Source: Spirosoma arboris (lineage in GTDB: Bacteria > Bacteroidota > Bacteroidia > Cytophagales > Spirosomataceae). Taken from it: a stretch of 64,000 nucleotides of DNA. Each line of letters opens with the position of its first letter. Position 1 is the stretch's first letter. This document shows, one piece after another, positions 27,820-36,021 of the stretch. The notes under the pieces are model-generated. The model made no database searches. It was not told where the DNA came from and saw only the letters and a list, made by a program, of their open reading frames with translations. The position numbers were made by a program, and so were the translations under genes. The stretch is from contig NZ_WPIN01000009.1 of the NCBI RefSeq assembly GCF_009754945.1, positions 310,001 through 374,000 on the forward strand, read 5' to 3'.

Positions 27820-30696
27820 CTACCGGCTCAGATACAAATTCCGTTCGGAGTATACCTTCTGGAAATAATCGTCCGTAAGGTCGTCGATGAAATAGATACC
27901 CTCTCCGGTCGATTTCATTTCGGGACCGAGTTCCTTATTTACGTTCGGGAATTTGCTGAACGAGAACACCGGAATCTTGATCGCATAACCTTTCTTGACC
28001 GGCTTGAAATCGAAATCCTTCACCTTCTTGTCGCCTAGCATTACCTTGGTTGCATAGTTGACATAAGGTTCCTGATACGCTTTACAGATGAACGGTACCG
28101 TACGGCTGGCCCGTGGGTTTGCTTCAATAATGTAGACCACTTCGTTTTTGATGGCGAACTGAATATTGATCAACCCAACGGTCTTAAGCGCGACGGCAAT
28201 CTTTTTGGTATGTTCTTCAATTTGCCGAATCACGTTCTCGCTCAAGTCGAAGGTCGGTAGCACAGCATAGGAGTCGCCGGAGTGAATACCCGCCGGTTCG
28301 ATGTGCTCCATGATACCAATGATATATACGTCCTCGCCGTCGCAAATGGCATCGGCTTCCGCTTCAATGGCGTTTTCGAGGAAGTGGTCGAGCAGGATGT
28401 TGTTGTCTGGAATATCTTCCAGAATCTTCATTACATGTTGCTCCAGCTCGTTCTCATTGATAACGATCTTCATGTTCTGGCCACCCAGCACGTAGCTTGG
28501 CCGTACCAGCAGCGGGAATCCTAGCTCACGCGATAATTCCAGTGCGCCTTCCGACTCCCGAACGGTTCCAAATTTTGGGTATGGAATGTCCAGGGTTTTC
28601 AGCATCTCCGAGAAATGACCCCGATCTTCGGCTAAGTCGAGGGCTTCCCAACTTGTACCGATGATTTTGATACCGTAGCGAGTCAGTTTTTCGGCCATTT
28701 TCAGCGCCGTTTGACCACCCAACTGCACAATGACGCCCTCGGGCTGCTCGTGCATGATAATGGCGTGAACGTGCTCCCAGAAAACCGGTTCGAAGTACAG
28801 TTTGTCGGCAATATCAGGGTCCGTTGAGACCGTTTCGGGATTACAGTTGATCATGATCGTCTCATAACCCGCTTCCTTAGCCGCCAACACACCATGTACA
28901 CAAGAGTAATCGAATTCGATTCCCTGGCCAATGCGGTTTGGTCCTGAACCCAATACCACAACCTTTTTGCGATTGCTCCGAATCGACTCATTACCGGGCA
29001 GGTCAGAAACCGGCTCAGGGCGGTCATTTGTGATGGGTAACTGATTGTTAAACGTCGAATAATAATACGGCGTTTTAGCCTCGAACTCAGCTGCGCAGGT
29101 ATCTACACACTTATACACCCGGCGGATGTTATGCTCCTGCCGATAATTGTAAATCTTACTTTCCTTCACCTGAAGCAAGTGAGCTAACTGGCGATCGGCA
29201 TAGCCTTTCTGCTTGGCCGTCCGGAGAAGTTCGGGCGGAATATCGTCCAGATCGTATTTTTGAATCTCACGCTCCAGCTCAATCAATTCCTCGATCTGAT
29301 GCAAAAACCAGGGGTCTATTTTGGTTAATTGCTGAATCGTACGGAAGGACATTCCGGCTTTAAACGCATCGTAGATATGGAACAGACGGTTCCAGCTTGG
29401 GTGTTGCAGACTTTCCGTTAGAGCAGCTCGGTCGGTGAGTTCGTGACCATCAGCACCAAGGCCATTCCGACGAATTTCTAACGACTGACAGGCTTTTTGG
29501 AGGGCTTCCTGAAAGTTCCGGCCAATACCCATCGTTTCGCCTACCGACTTCATTTGCAGGCCTAACGACCGGTCGGCACCCGGAAACTTGTCAAAATTCC
29601 AGCGAGGTACTTTTACAATGACGTAGTCAATAGCTGGTTCGAAGAAAGCTGACGTTGTGCCCGTAATCGGGTTGATCAGTTCATCGAGGTTATACCCGAC
29701 CGACATTTTAGCCGCAATCTTAGCAATAGGATAACCCGTTGCTTTTGATGCCAGCGCTGATGATCGGCTCACGCGTGGATTTACCTCAATAACGATGATG
29801 TCATCCGTTTGCGGGTTGACTGAAAACTGAATATTGCATCCTCCGGCAAACTGCCCAATACCACTCATCACCCTGATGGCCAGGTCGCGCATTTTTTGGT
29901 AGAGTGTGTCGGGTAGGGTCATGGCCGGAGCAACTGTAATACTGTCGCCGGTATGAATACCCATCGGATCGAAGTTTTCGATGGAGCAGATGATGATGAA
30001 GTTACCGTTGTTATCACGCAACAACTCCAGCTCATACTCTTTCCAGCCCATTACACTTTGTTCTACCAACACCTCATGAACAGGAGATGCGTGTAAACCG
30101 GCGGTAAGCGCCTTGTCGAAATCTTCAGGTCGGTTGACGAAGCCACCGCCCGTACCGCCAAGGGTAAACGATGGTCGAATAACGAGCGGGAAGCCAATTT
30201 CCTGCGCAATTTCTTTACCTTCCAGAAACGAGCGAGCGGTGCGTCCTTTACAAACCCCCGCGCCAAGCTCAAGCATCAGCAGGCGGAATTTCTCACGATC
30301 TTCGGTCGTTTCGATGGCTTTAATATCCACCCCGATGATCTGAACATTGTATTTTTTCCAAATACCGGCTTTGTCGCAATCGATAGCCAGATTCAGCGCT
30401 GTCTGCCCACCCATAGTTGGTAGAACGGCGTCGATGGGGCGACCCATTTCCTGGTGTTTTTTCAGGATTTCGACGATAGACTTTTTCTCTAACGGCAGTA
30501 GATAGACATGATCGGCGTTGATTGGGTCGGTCATGATCGTGGCCGGATTGGAATTAATCAACGACACTTCTATACCTTCCTCCCGAATAGATCGAGCGGC
30601 CTGTGAGCCAGCATAATCGAACTCACAAGCCTGGCCAATAACAATGGGGCCTGAGCCAATAATAAGAACCGAGCGAATGTTGGAATTTTTTGGCAT
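27820..30696 (-). CDS. carB: Carbamoyl-phosphate synthase large subunit, short form
   Basis: A protein of 958 residues with two ATP-grasp synthetase halves. The first half begins with VLIIGSGPIVIGQACEFDYA and holds the carboxyphosphate ATP-grasp (GGTGGGFVNRPEDF). The central oligomerisation region leads to the second half, VVVLGSGPNRIGQGIEFDYS, with YVLGGQNMKIV. It makes carbamoyl phosphate from bicarbonate, ATP and glutamine-derived ammonia (via CarA, not in the window) for pyrimidines and arginine. It ends just after the second ATP-grasp (DDYFQKVYSERNLYLSR), so the C-terminal MGS-like allosteric domain of the 1,070-residue E. coli enzyme is missing. Many Bacteroidota CarB proteins share this shorter length, so it is not a truncation. 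Confidence 0.96.
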   Translation of the reverse strand: MPKNSNIRSVLIIGSGPIVIGQACEFDYAGSQAARSIREEGIEVSLINSNPATIMTDPINADHVYLLPLEKKSIVEILKKHQEMGRPIDAVLPTMGGQTALNLAIDCDKAGIWKKYNVQIIGVDIKAIETTEDREKFRLLMLELGAGVCKGRTARSFLEGKEIAQEIGFPLVIRPSFTLGGTGGGFVNRPEDFDKALTAGLHASPVHEVLVEQSVMGWKEYELELLRDNNGNFIIICSIENFDPMGIHTGDSITVAPAMTLPDTLYQKMRDLAIRVMSGIGQFAGGCNIQFSVNPQTDDIIVIEVNPRVSRSSALASKATGYPIAKIAAKMSVGYNLDELINPITGTTSAFFEPAIDYVIVKVPRWNFDKFPGADRSLGLQMKSVGETMGIGRNFQEALQKACQSLEIRRNGLGADGHELTDRAALTESLQHPSWNRLFHIYDAFKAGMSFRTIQQLTKIDPWFLHQIEELIELEREIQKYDLDDIPPELLRTAKQKGYADRQLAHLLQVKESKIYNYRQEHNIRRVYKCVDTCAAEFEAKTPYYYSTFNNQLPITNDRPEPVSDLPGNESIRSNRKKVVVLGSGPNRIGQGIEFDYSCVHGVLAAKEAGYETIMINCNPETVSTDPDIADKLYFEPVFWEHVHAIIMHEQPEGVIVQLGGQTALKMAEKLTRYGIKIIGTSWEALDLAEDRGHFSEMLKTLDIPYPKFGTVRESEGALELSRELGFPLLVRPSYVLGGQNMKIVINENELEQHVMKILEDIPDNNILLDHFLENAIEAEADAICDGEDVYIIGIMEHIEPAGIHSGDSYAVLPTFDLSENVIRQIEEHTKKIAVALKTVGLINIQFAIKNEVVYIIEANPRASRTVPFICKAYQEPYVNYATKVMLGDKKVKDFDFKPVKKGYAIKIPVFSFSKFPNVNKELGPEMKSTGEGIYFIDDLTDDYFQKVYSERNLYLSR

Positions 30697-30799
30697 TTTT
30701 CAGCAGGACAATGACCGCATGGGCGGCCCTGAATGAGTTGTAAGTTGAGCACACTGCCTGACGATTAGCAGGCGATTCAGGGTCTGGTCAAAAATCCTG

Positions 30800-30830
30800 C
30801 AAAATTAGGGGTTTAGCGGGGAATGGAAAA
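30800..30830 (-). promoter_or_regulatory. Probable carB promoter
   Basis: TAATTTTG on the minus strand (30800-30807) matches TAnnTTTG. About 22 bases upstream is a T-rich stretch (CTTTTCC) at the -33 position. The leader would be about 95 bases and contains a small GCCTG/CAGGC hairpin near 30758-30775. Confidence 0.45.
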
Positions 30831-31000
30831 GGAGAATTTTAGAATATAATGCGATAGTGGCGATAATAAGCCTCAAGGCCCTTTTTTTTGTGTAAGCTGC
30901 TTCAATAATAAGTTCGTCAATAGGGTTTAACGTAAATTTTTTTTGATTTCCTTCCAACGGTTTTCGCCTAATACCAATCAGTAACATACAATGTGATTTA

Positions 31001-31031
31001 TTGGAAAACGCTCGGTATATACCTATTTTTG
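31001..31031 (+). promoter_or_regulatory. Promoter of the 31062 gene
   Basis: TTG (31001-31003), exactly 20 bases, then TATTTTTG (31024-31031) gives a full match to the Bacteroidota consensus. The start would be near 31038, with a leader of about 24 bases. Confidence 0.65.
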
Positions 31032-31061
31032 ACTAATTTGATTCATTAATGTATTGCGCTT

Positions 31062-32492
31062 ATGGTTCGACCTTATTTACTGTTTATATGTGTTCTGGTT
31101 AGTTGTCTGGCTGTAACCTGTGTTCGTGATTACCCGTCTACAGATCCTAATAAAGCGCCCGTTGTGCCGAACCCACCATCAGGCGGATTGCCTGGCCAGA
31201 CGCAAACATCTCCCCAAAAGCGACTGTATCTGGATAATGATAAGATACGGGTGGGTATTGATCTCAATGCGGGAGGAGCTATTACTTATTTATCAGAGGC
31301 CGGTAGTAGCGTAAACATGGTCAACAATAATGACTTGGGACGGCAGATACAAACCTCAATTTATGCGGGTCCTTACCCCTATAGTGTGAATGGAAAAGAT
31401 CCTGTTTATCAGTGGAGATATCTTGGCTGGAATCCCGTTCAGACAGGTGACTATTATAATAATCCAGCGCGGGTGATTAGCTATCAACAAGGGCAAAACA
31501 CGCTGTACGTCAAAACGATACCATTGATTTGGCCCTTGCTCAATGAACCCGCCGACTGTTACTTCGAGCACTGGATTGAACTCAAAGACAATACAATTCA
31601 CGTACGTTGTAAAATTGTTGTTAATCGGGCCGATACCACTCAGTATGAGTCCCGAACGCAGGAGGTGCCTTGTGTCTACCTGAATGGGCCCTATTATCGG
31701 ATGATTACCTATGGGGGCGTGAAGCCGTTCACTAACGATGCGGTATCAGAATTTACCGACCGGGATGTACTGAATCGATATGGTAGCGAAAACTGGATTG
31801 CCTTGCTGAATGCAGATGGACGGGGTGTTGGTTTGTATAAGCCCAACGAGGTACGATTCGGATCGGCGGGTTTTGGTGTTCCAAAGGTTGGGGGTGAGTA
31901 TGACGTGTCGGCGGGCTACATAACCAGCCAGCCTCACTTGCTAATTGATCATAATGGGCAGTATGAATTTGAATATACTTTGGTCGTTGGCTCGTTGACC
32001 GATATTCGACAGTTCGCCTATGCCCAGCCTCGCCCGCCTACGGCCCCTACGTATAAATTTGTCAGCGATCGACAGGGTTGGTATTTCAATCATACTCGCG
32101 ACAAGGGCTATCCGATTCAGAATGAATTGACTGTTCGCTGGATGCGAGATGATTCGACTGCCAGCAGATTCCGGGTTATGAGTCCAATGTCGTTCTGGAA
32201 TTCGACAAGTGTACCAAAGATTTACATACAGGCTGCTTTTCAGACAAAAGGAACGATAGCCCGGTTTTCGTGGCGTAAACCTGAGGATTATGACTTTCTG
32301 GACACACCGGGTCGCTACGTCGATTTCCCAATTGTGGGCGATGGCCAGTTCCGTACGTATGAAATTAACACAAGTCAACTGACAGGATGGGATGGAGCTA
32401 TTACTCAAATTTCCTTAACAAGTCCAGACAGTCAGTTTCCTTTCGAGAAAGGGTCGATTTTGCGGCTACGTAGTGTAACCGCTTCCAATTAG
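31062..32492 (+). CDS. Secreted lipoprotein of unknown function, sugar-binding-like fold possible
   Basis: A protein of 476 residues. The N-terminal signal has lipobox-like sites LVSC (Cys15) or TC (Cys20). A linker rich in Pro and Asn follows, then a segment starting NDKIRVGIDLNAGGAITYLS that resembles the start of glycoside-hydrolase-associated or galactose-mutarotase-like domains. The C-terminal 130 residues (IYIQAAFQTKGTIARFSW, FRTYEINTSQL) look like a beta-sandwich, for example a galactose-binding-like module. No catalytic motif is clear and I cannot name the family. It has its own promoter and ends at a perfect palindrome. Confidence 0.6.
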   Translation: MVRPYLLFICVLVSCLAVTCVRDYPSTDPNKAPVVPNPPSGGLPGQTQTSPQKRLYLDNDKIRVGIDLNAGGAITYLSEAGSSVNMVNNNDLGRQIQTSIYAGPYPYSVNGKDPVYQWRYLGWNPVQTGDYYNNPARVISYQQGQNTLYVKTIPLIWPLLNEPADCYFEHWIELKDNTIHVRCKIVVNRADTTQYESRTQEVPCVYLNGPYYRMITYGGVKPFTNDAVSEFTDRDVLNRYGSENWIALLNADGRGVGLYKPNEVRFGSAGFGVPKVGGEYDVSAGYITSQPHLLIDHNGQYEFEYTLVVGSLTDIRQFAYAQPRPPTAPTYKFVSDRQGWYFNHTRDKGYPIQNELTVRWMRDDSTASRFRVMSPMSFWNSTSVPKIYIQAAFQTKGTIARFSWRKPEDYDFLDTPGRYVDFPIVGDGQFRTYEINTSQLTGWDGAITQISLTSPDSQFPFEKGSILRLRSVTASN

Positions 32493-32498
32493 TAAATA

Positions 32499-32560
32499 CC
32501 TGGGACTAAAAAATGAGGGATTTGCTGAGCTCAGCAAATCCCTCATTTTTTAGTCCCAGG
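32499..32560. terminator. 62-bp perfect palindrome after the 31062 gene
   Basis: The sequence from CCTGGGACTA to TAGTCCCAGG is a perfect inverted repeat, centre GAGCTC at 32527-32532. It begins seven bases after the stop codon. It can act as a terminator, although the length exceeds a typical one and there is no loop. Confidence 0.8.
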
Positions 32561-32621
32561 TGAACAATCGCGCGTACACTTGGTTGTAATCTGAGTTAAT
32601 AACTTATAGAAATCAACTGTT

Positions 32622-33077
32622 ATGATCACGAATAAGGAAATTGTTGACGACCTCAACGAACTGGTTAAAATCAATAATGATCGCATTCAGGGCTATGAAA
32701 AAGCGATTGAAGACAACGAAGACGCACAACTGGACGATCTTTTCCGGCACTATGTAATTCAGAGTCAGAATTTTCGTAGTCAATTGGCCGATCACATTGT
32801 ACGGATTGATGGATTGGCAGTATCTGATGCCACATCAACGGATGTAACAAGTAAGATTCACCGGGCCTGGATCGATATTAAATCAGCGCTGACGGGTAAG
32901 GATCGCGATAGCGTACTGAGTTCAGTTGAGTTTGGCGAAAATGCTGCGATTGAAGCCTATCAGGATGCGATTGATAAAGATCATATTCCGGCGTACATTA
33001 AAGAAGATTTGCAAAAGCAATTAAGCCAATTGCAAACTGCTCACGATAAAATCAGTTCACTGGAGAAGGCTGCATAA
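32622..33077 (+). CDS. PA2169-family four-helix-bundle protein (DUF2383)
   Basis: A helical, ferritin-like-fold protein of 151 residues. It starts TNKEIVDDLNELVKINNDRI and continues with GYEKAIED and later NAAIEAYQDAIDK, the typical positions of Glu and His side chains of the PA2169/DUF2383 family. Family members are often stress-induced; function is unknown. The start ATG at 32622 gives the expected N-terminus. It is monocistronic between two long palindromes. Confidence 0.85.
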   Translation: MITNKEIVDDLNELVKINNDRIQGYEKAIEDNEDAQLDDLFRHYVIQSQNFRSQLADHIVRIDGLAVSDATSTDVTSKIHRAWIDIKSALTGKDRDSVLSSVEFGENAAIEAYQDAIDKDHIPAYIKEDLQKQLSQLQTAHDKISSLEKAA

Positions 33078-33083
33078 GTTGTG

Positions 33084-33137
33084 CCAGCATACAACAAAAA
33101 GGGAGGACTTCAAGTCCTCCCTTTTGTTGTATGCTGG
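33084..33137. terminator. Bidirectional terminator between convergent genes
   Basis: Arms 33084-33110 and 33112-33137 pair over 26 bp with one bulged A. The stem includes AAAAAGGGAGGACTT and its complement. It separates the DUF2383 gene from the convergent 33143 gene. Confidence 0.85.
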
Positions 33138-33142
33138 TTTGA

Positions 33143-33490
33143 TTAACCTGCCTGCGTAACCTGTTTCGATGTCTCCTCCAGTACCTGTGCCAGCTGAAGC
33201 AGTTGTCCAACTAAACCAACGTCCGATACCTCGTTAGCAGCCTGCTTTGTTAGCTTGCTAAGTGTATGCAACGACCCGGCGATTTGGGGAGCTTTCCCAT
33301 CTGCCAGCGCTCGTTTGAGCGAGAATAACTCATCGGCAACATTTTCGAGCGTCAGATTACCTTCCCCAAGTGCATCACTCCACTGATTAATTAAGTCATT
33401 GACTGGACTTATGTGTTCAGCGCCTTCTTGCAGCCTATGCAGGGTTGAAGCCAGCAATTGCTGCGGGTCTTGTTTGGTTTGTGTTAGCAT
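33143..33490 (-). CDS. Small helical protein of unknown function
   Basis: About 115 residues from the ATG MLTQTKQDPQQLL. It is almost wholly helical in pattern (HRLQEGAEHISP, ADELFSLKRALADG, LLQLAQVLEETSKQV), with no cysteine or membrane segment. An upstream in-frame start at 33550 would overlap the end of the aldo/keto reductase gene, so I prefer 33490. It lies 37 bases after that gene on the same strand and is probably in the same operon. I do not recognise the family. Confidence 0.55.
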   Translation of the reverse strand: MLTQTKQDPQQLLASTLHRLQEGAEHISPVNDLINQWSDALGEGNLTLENVADELFSLKRALADGKAPQIAGSLHTLSKLTKQAANEVSDVGLVGQLLQLAQVLEETSKQVTQAG

Positions 33491-33527
33491 ACAGATTGAC
33501 GATTTGGTTACTGATTTATAGCAAACC

Positions 33528-34406
33528 TTATTCAGGTAGCGGCATATCATTCAAATCTTCGTCGGTAAGTTTGATTGTCACAGCCTGTAGGTTTTCTTCC
33601 AAATGCTTTACCGATGATGTTCCGGCAATAGGCAGCATTGCCGGTGAAGCGGCTAAGAGCCAGGCAAGCGCAATTTGATAGTCTGTAGCATTGTGACGAG
33701 CAGCCACTTTTTTGATGGCATTGTTAGCCGCTACGTTTCCTGCATTGAGCGGGAACCAGGGAATAAAGGCAATGTTGTTCTGTTCGCTGTATTTTAGAAC
33801 ATCATTCCACCGCTGCTCCCCAAAGTTGTACATATTCTGTACCGACACGACCTCGAAGTATTTTTTTGCTTCTTCGATCTGATCGATACTTACTTCCGAC
33901 AAACCAATGTGCCGAATTTTGCCTTGTTGCTGGGCCTCCTGTAAAAAACTCAGGAACTCGTCAGACGGTACTTTTGGGTCGAAACGGTGAAGTTGATACA
34001 AATCGATTCGATCGACTTTCAATCGTTTCAGACTGCCTTCCAGAGCCTCTTGTAGATGTTTCCGGCTGCCATCTACCGGCCATTGGTTCGGCCCCGTACG
34101 TAGTAGACCGCCTTTGGTGGCGATGACTAAGCCGTCGGGGTAGGGGTGAAGTGCTTCGGCAATGAGTTCTTCTGAAACGTAAGGGCCGTAGCTATCAGCC
34201 GTATCAATAAAATTAATGCCCAGATCGAGGCAGCGTTTTAAAACGCGGATCGCTTCGTCATGGTCTTTTGGTGGCCCCCATATTCCGTTCCCAGTAATAC
34301 GCATAGCTCCGTACGCCATACGATTGACAGTTAAGTCGCCACCGATTGTAATAGTACCTGCCTGGGCGGCCAATTGTGATCCGGCCGATTGTTCAGTTGC
34401 TTGCAT
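33528..34406 (-). CDS. Aldo/keto reductase (AKR, oxidoreductase type)
   Basis: About 292 residues with a (beta/alpha)8 fold. Motifs are LTVNRMAYGAMRIT, the catalytic pair in NFIDTADSYGPYVSEEL, VIATKGG, DLYQLHRFDP (with the active-site His) and the C-terminal IAGTSSVKHLEEN cofactor loop. It should reduce aldehydes or ketones with NADPH; substrate unknown. It resembles the YdbC/Tas group more than the aldo/keto reductase at 23105. An ATG ten codons upstream (34436) is possible; I use the start MQATEQ. It is downstream of tyrA on the same strand with a gap of about 107 bases. Confidence 0.9.
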   Translation of the reverse strand: MQATEQSAGSQLAAQAGTITIGGDLTVNRMAYGAMRITGNGIWGPPKDHDEAIRVLKRCLDLGINFIDTADSYGPYVSEELIAEALHPYPDGLVIATKGGLLRTGPNQWPVDGSRKHLQEALEGSLKRLKVDRIDLYQLHRFDPKVPSDEFLSFLQEAQQQGKIRHIGLSEVSIDQIEEAKKYFEVVSVQNMYNFGEQRWNDVLKYSEQNNIAFIPWFPLNAGNVAANNAIKKVAARHNATDYQIALAWLLAASPAMLPIAGTSSVKHLEENLQAVTIKLTDEDLNDMPLPE

Positions 34407-34513
34407 GGGTATTTTGTGATTCAGGTTCCAGGACATACCAGTTAGTGGTGTCCTATGACATAAACCAACAGAAATCCGTTTTGTATCAGCAACCGGAAAA
34501 AGTTTTACTTTTT

Positions 34514-35371
34514 TTACCGTTTCTCAATTCCATCCAGCACCCGCCGAATAACGTTGGCCCGTTGCATAAAATCGAGCGATGTTTTAACATCTTGACTGTC
34601 AATTACCTCTTTGAATTGCTGCAGAAAGTCGATGTAGGCGGCCAGGGCGTCGGATACGTTCGTGCGATTTTGATCGAAAATAGGGGCCCACATTTGTGGA
34701 GAACTCTTCGCTAAACGAACCGTCGAGCTAAAGCCTGTGCTAGCCATATCGAAAATGGCCTGCTCATCTTTTTCTTTTTCCAGTACAGTCAGGCCGAGGG
34801 CGAACGCGCTAATATGACTCAGGTGTGAGACGTAGGCCAGGTGCAGGTCATGCTCCTGTGGGTTCATATAAAACAATTTCATACCCACATCCCGGAACAG
34901 GCTTTCGGTAAGCGTCAGACTGTCGGAATTGCTCTTTTCCCGATCGCAAATAATGAGGTTTTTGCCTACTAGCAATTCCTTAAAAGCCGCACCAGGACCA
35001 GAGTTTTCGGTGCCAGCCATTGGGTGAACAGCAACAAACTGTGCTCGTTTTACATGGGCATCGGCTACGGCACAAATTAATTCTTTGGTAGAACCCAGGT
35101 CGATTACAGTAGCGCCCGGTGGCAGGTGATCAAGTACCTCAGGCAGCAAGTCGATGATGATATTAACGGGTGTCGCCATCACGACGAGTGTGCTTTGGGC
35201 TACCGCTTCGGCTAGCGGCAATACGTCATCGACAATACCTTTTGCCAACGCCAGCTGCCCATTCACGGGCGAGGTGTCAACGCCAATGAAGCGCATTTTT
35301 GGGTATTTCTCGCGCACTGCAAGGGCAAACGAGCCGCCTAGTAAGCCTATGCCAATAATGGAGACTGTCAT
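34514..35371 (-). CDS. tyrA: Prephenate dehydrogenase
   Basis: A protein of 285 residues. The N-terminal NAD-binding motif is SIIGIGLLGGSFALAV, then the substrate-binding region VHPMAGTENSGPGAA with the active-site His and the helix bundle HLSHISAFALGLT. It converts prephenate to 4-hydroxyphenylpyruvate in tyrosine synthesis. No chorismate mutase or ACT domain is fused. The aminotransferase three genes upstream could carry out the last step, giving tyrosine. A CTGAACCGGGATT repeat starts one base before the ATG. Confidence 0.94.
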   Translation of the reverse strand: MTVSIIGIGLLGGSFALAVREKYPKMRFIGVDTSPVNGQLALAKGIVDDVLPLAEAVAQSTLVVMATPVNIIIDLLPEVLDHLPPGATVIDLGSTKELICAVADAHVKRAQFVAVHPMAGTENSGPGAAFKELLVGKNLIICDREKSNSDSLTLTESLFRDVGMKLFYMNPQEHDLHLAYVSHLSHISAFALGLTVLEKEKDEQAIFDMASTGFSSTVRLAKSSPQMWAPIFDQNRTNVSDALAAYIDFLQQFKEVIDSQDVKTSLDFMQRANVIRRVLDGIEKR

Positions 35372-35413
35372 CTGAACCGGGATTTAACAGATTTATGGAT
35401 GAAACAGATTTTG
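35372..35413 (+). repeat. CTGAACCGGGATT repeat, left arm of pair 1
   Basis: 42 bases beginning CTGAACCGGGATT and ending CAGATTTTG; internal GAT units recur every 8-9 bases. It pairs with 35981-36021 in inverted orientation and lies directly upstream of the tyrA ATG. Confidence 0.8.
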
Positions 35414-35428
35414 TTTCTCATTAGATGA

Positions 35429-35830
35429 TTATTTGGAATGAAAGCGTCGAAAATGAGGATTGAGTACACGCTTAAATTCTAAGCTGGATGCACCGAAGTT
35501 TATTAGTAATCCGATTTCCAGATTATAAGCTTCGAGATAGTTGATGGACTGGGCCAGATGAACTTCTTCTAATTTGATAATCGCTTTTAATTTAACCAAT
35601 ACTTTCTCTTCTATTAGAAAGTCTGCGCGACGAGTACCCATCAGAACACCCTTATAGAAAATAGGCATATCCACTTCACGAGCGAAGCCTATATTAAATT
35701 GCTCAAGTTCATAAGCTAGCGAACGCTGGTAAATAACCTCCTGAAAGCCATTACCTAATACACGATGTACTTCCATCGAACAGCCAATAATGCGATGTGT
35801 CAGTTCGCCATATTTGTAATCCTGATGCAT
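35429..35830 (-). CDS. GxxExxY protein, PD-(D/E)XK nuclease-like
   Basis: About 133 residues from the ATG MHQDYKYGELT. The family motif is GNGFQEVIYQ and the whole pattern (EVDMPIFYKG, GTRRADFLIEEK, LEEVHLAQSINYLEAYN, IGLLINFG) matches GxxExxY proteins, which belong to the PD-(D/E)XK nuclease-like superfamily (PF13366). Their role is unknown. The usual ExK motif here reads VKLKA, with Lys in place of Glu. The gene is bracketed by inverted CTGAACCGGGATT repeats and interrupts an otherwise metabolic cluster, between the aminotransferase and tyrA genes. An ATG four codons upstream (35842) is an alternative start. Confidence 0.88.
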   Translation of the reverse strand: MHQDYKYGELTHRIIGCSMEVHRVLGNGFQEVIYQRSLAYELEQFNIGFAREVDMPIFYKGVLMGTRRADFLIEEKVLVKLKAIIKLEEVHLAQSINYLEAYNLEIGLLINFGASSLEFKRVLNPHFRRFHSK

Positions 35831-35980
35831 CACTACGATCAATAATTCTTAACAATAAGACCATGTTCATCTTGAAATTGATTGAAAGAGATACGTAGAG
35901 GAGAGCATTAAAATCAAAAAAACGGTTCATGCCAGAATCTGATTTTTGAGCAGTCAAGTAAATTGTTGATTGAATAAAAA

Positions 35981-36021
35981 CAAAATCTGGTTTATCCTAA
36001 AATCCGTTCAATCCCGGTTCG
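35981..36021 (-). repeat. CTGAACCGGGATT repeat, right arm of pair 1
   Basis: 41 bases on the minus strand starting CGAACCGGGATT and ending CAGATTTTG, alike in about 36 of 42 positions to 35372-35413. It covers the last ten codons and stop of the aminotransferase gene, so it is read as protein there (RTGIERILG). Confidence 0.75.

Noticed and set aside
27820..27850. Truncation or frameshift at the end of carB
   Set aside because: The end falls at the domain border expected for the short Bacteroidota form, and a terminator follows within ten bases.
30805..30987. 60-residue minus-strand ORF upstream of carB
   Set aside because: It lies in the carB promoter region, has no recognisable family and an AT-rich random-like composition.
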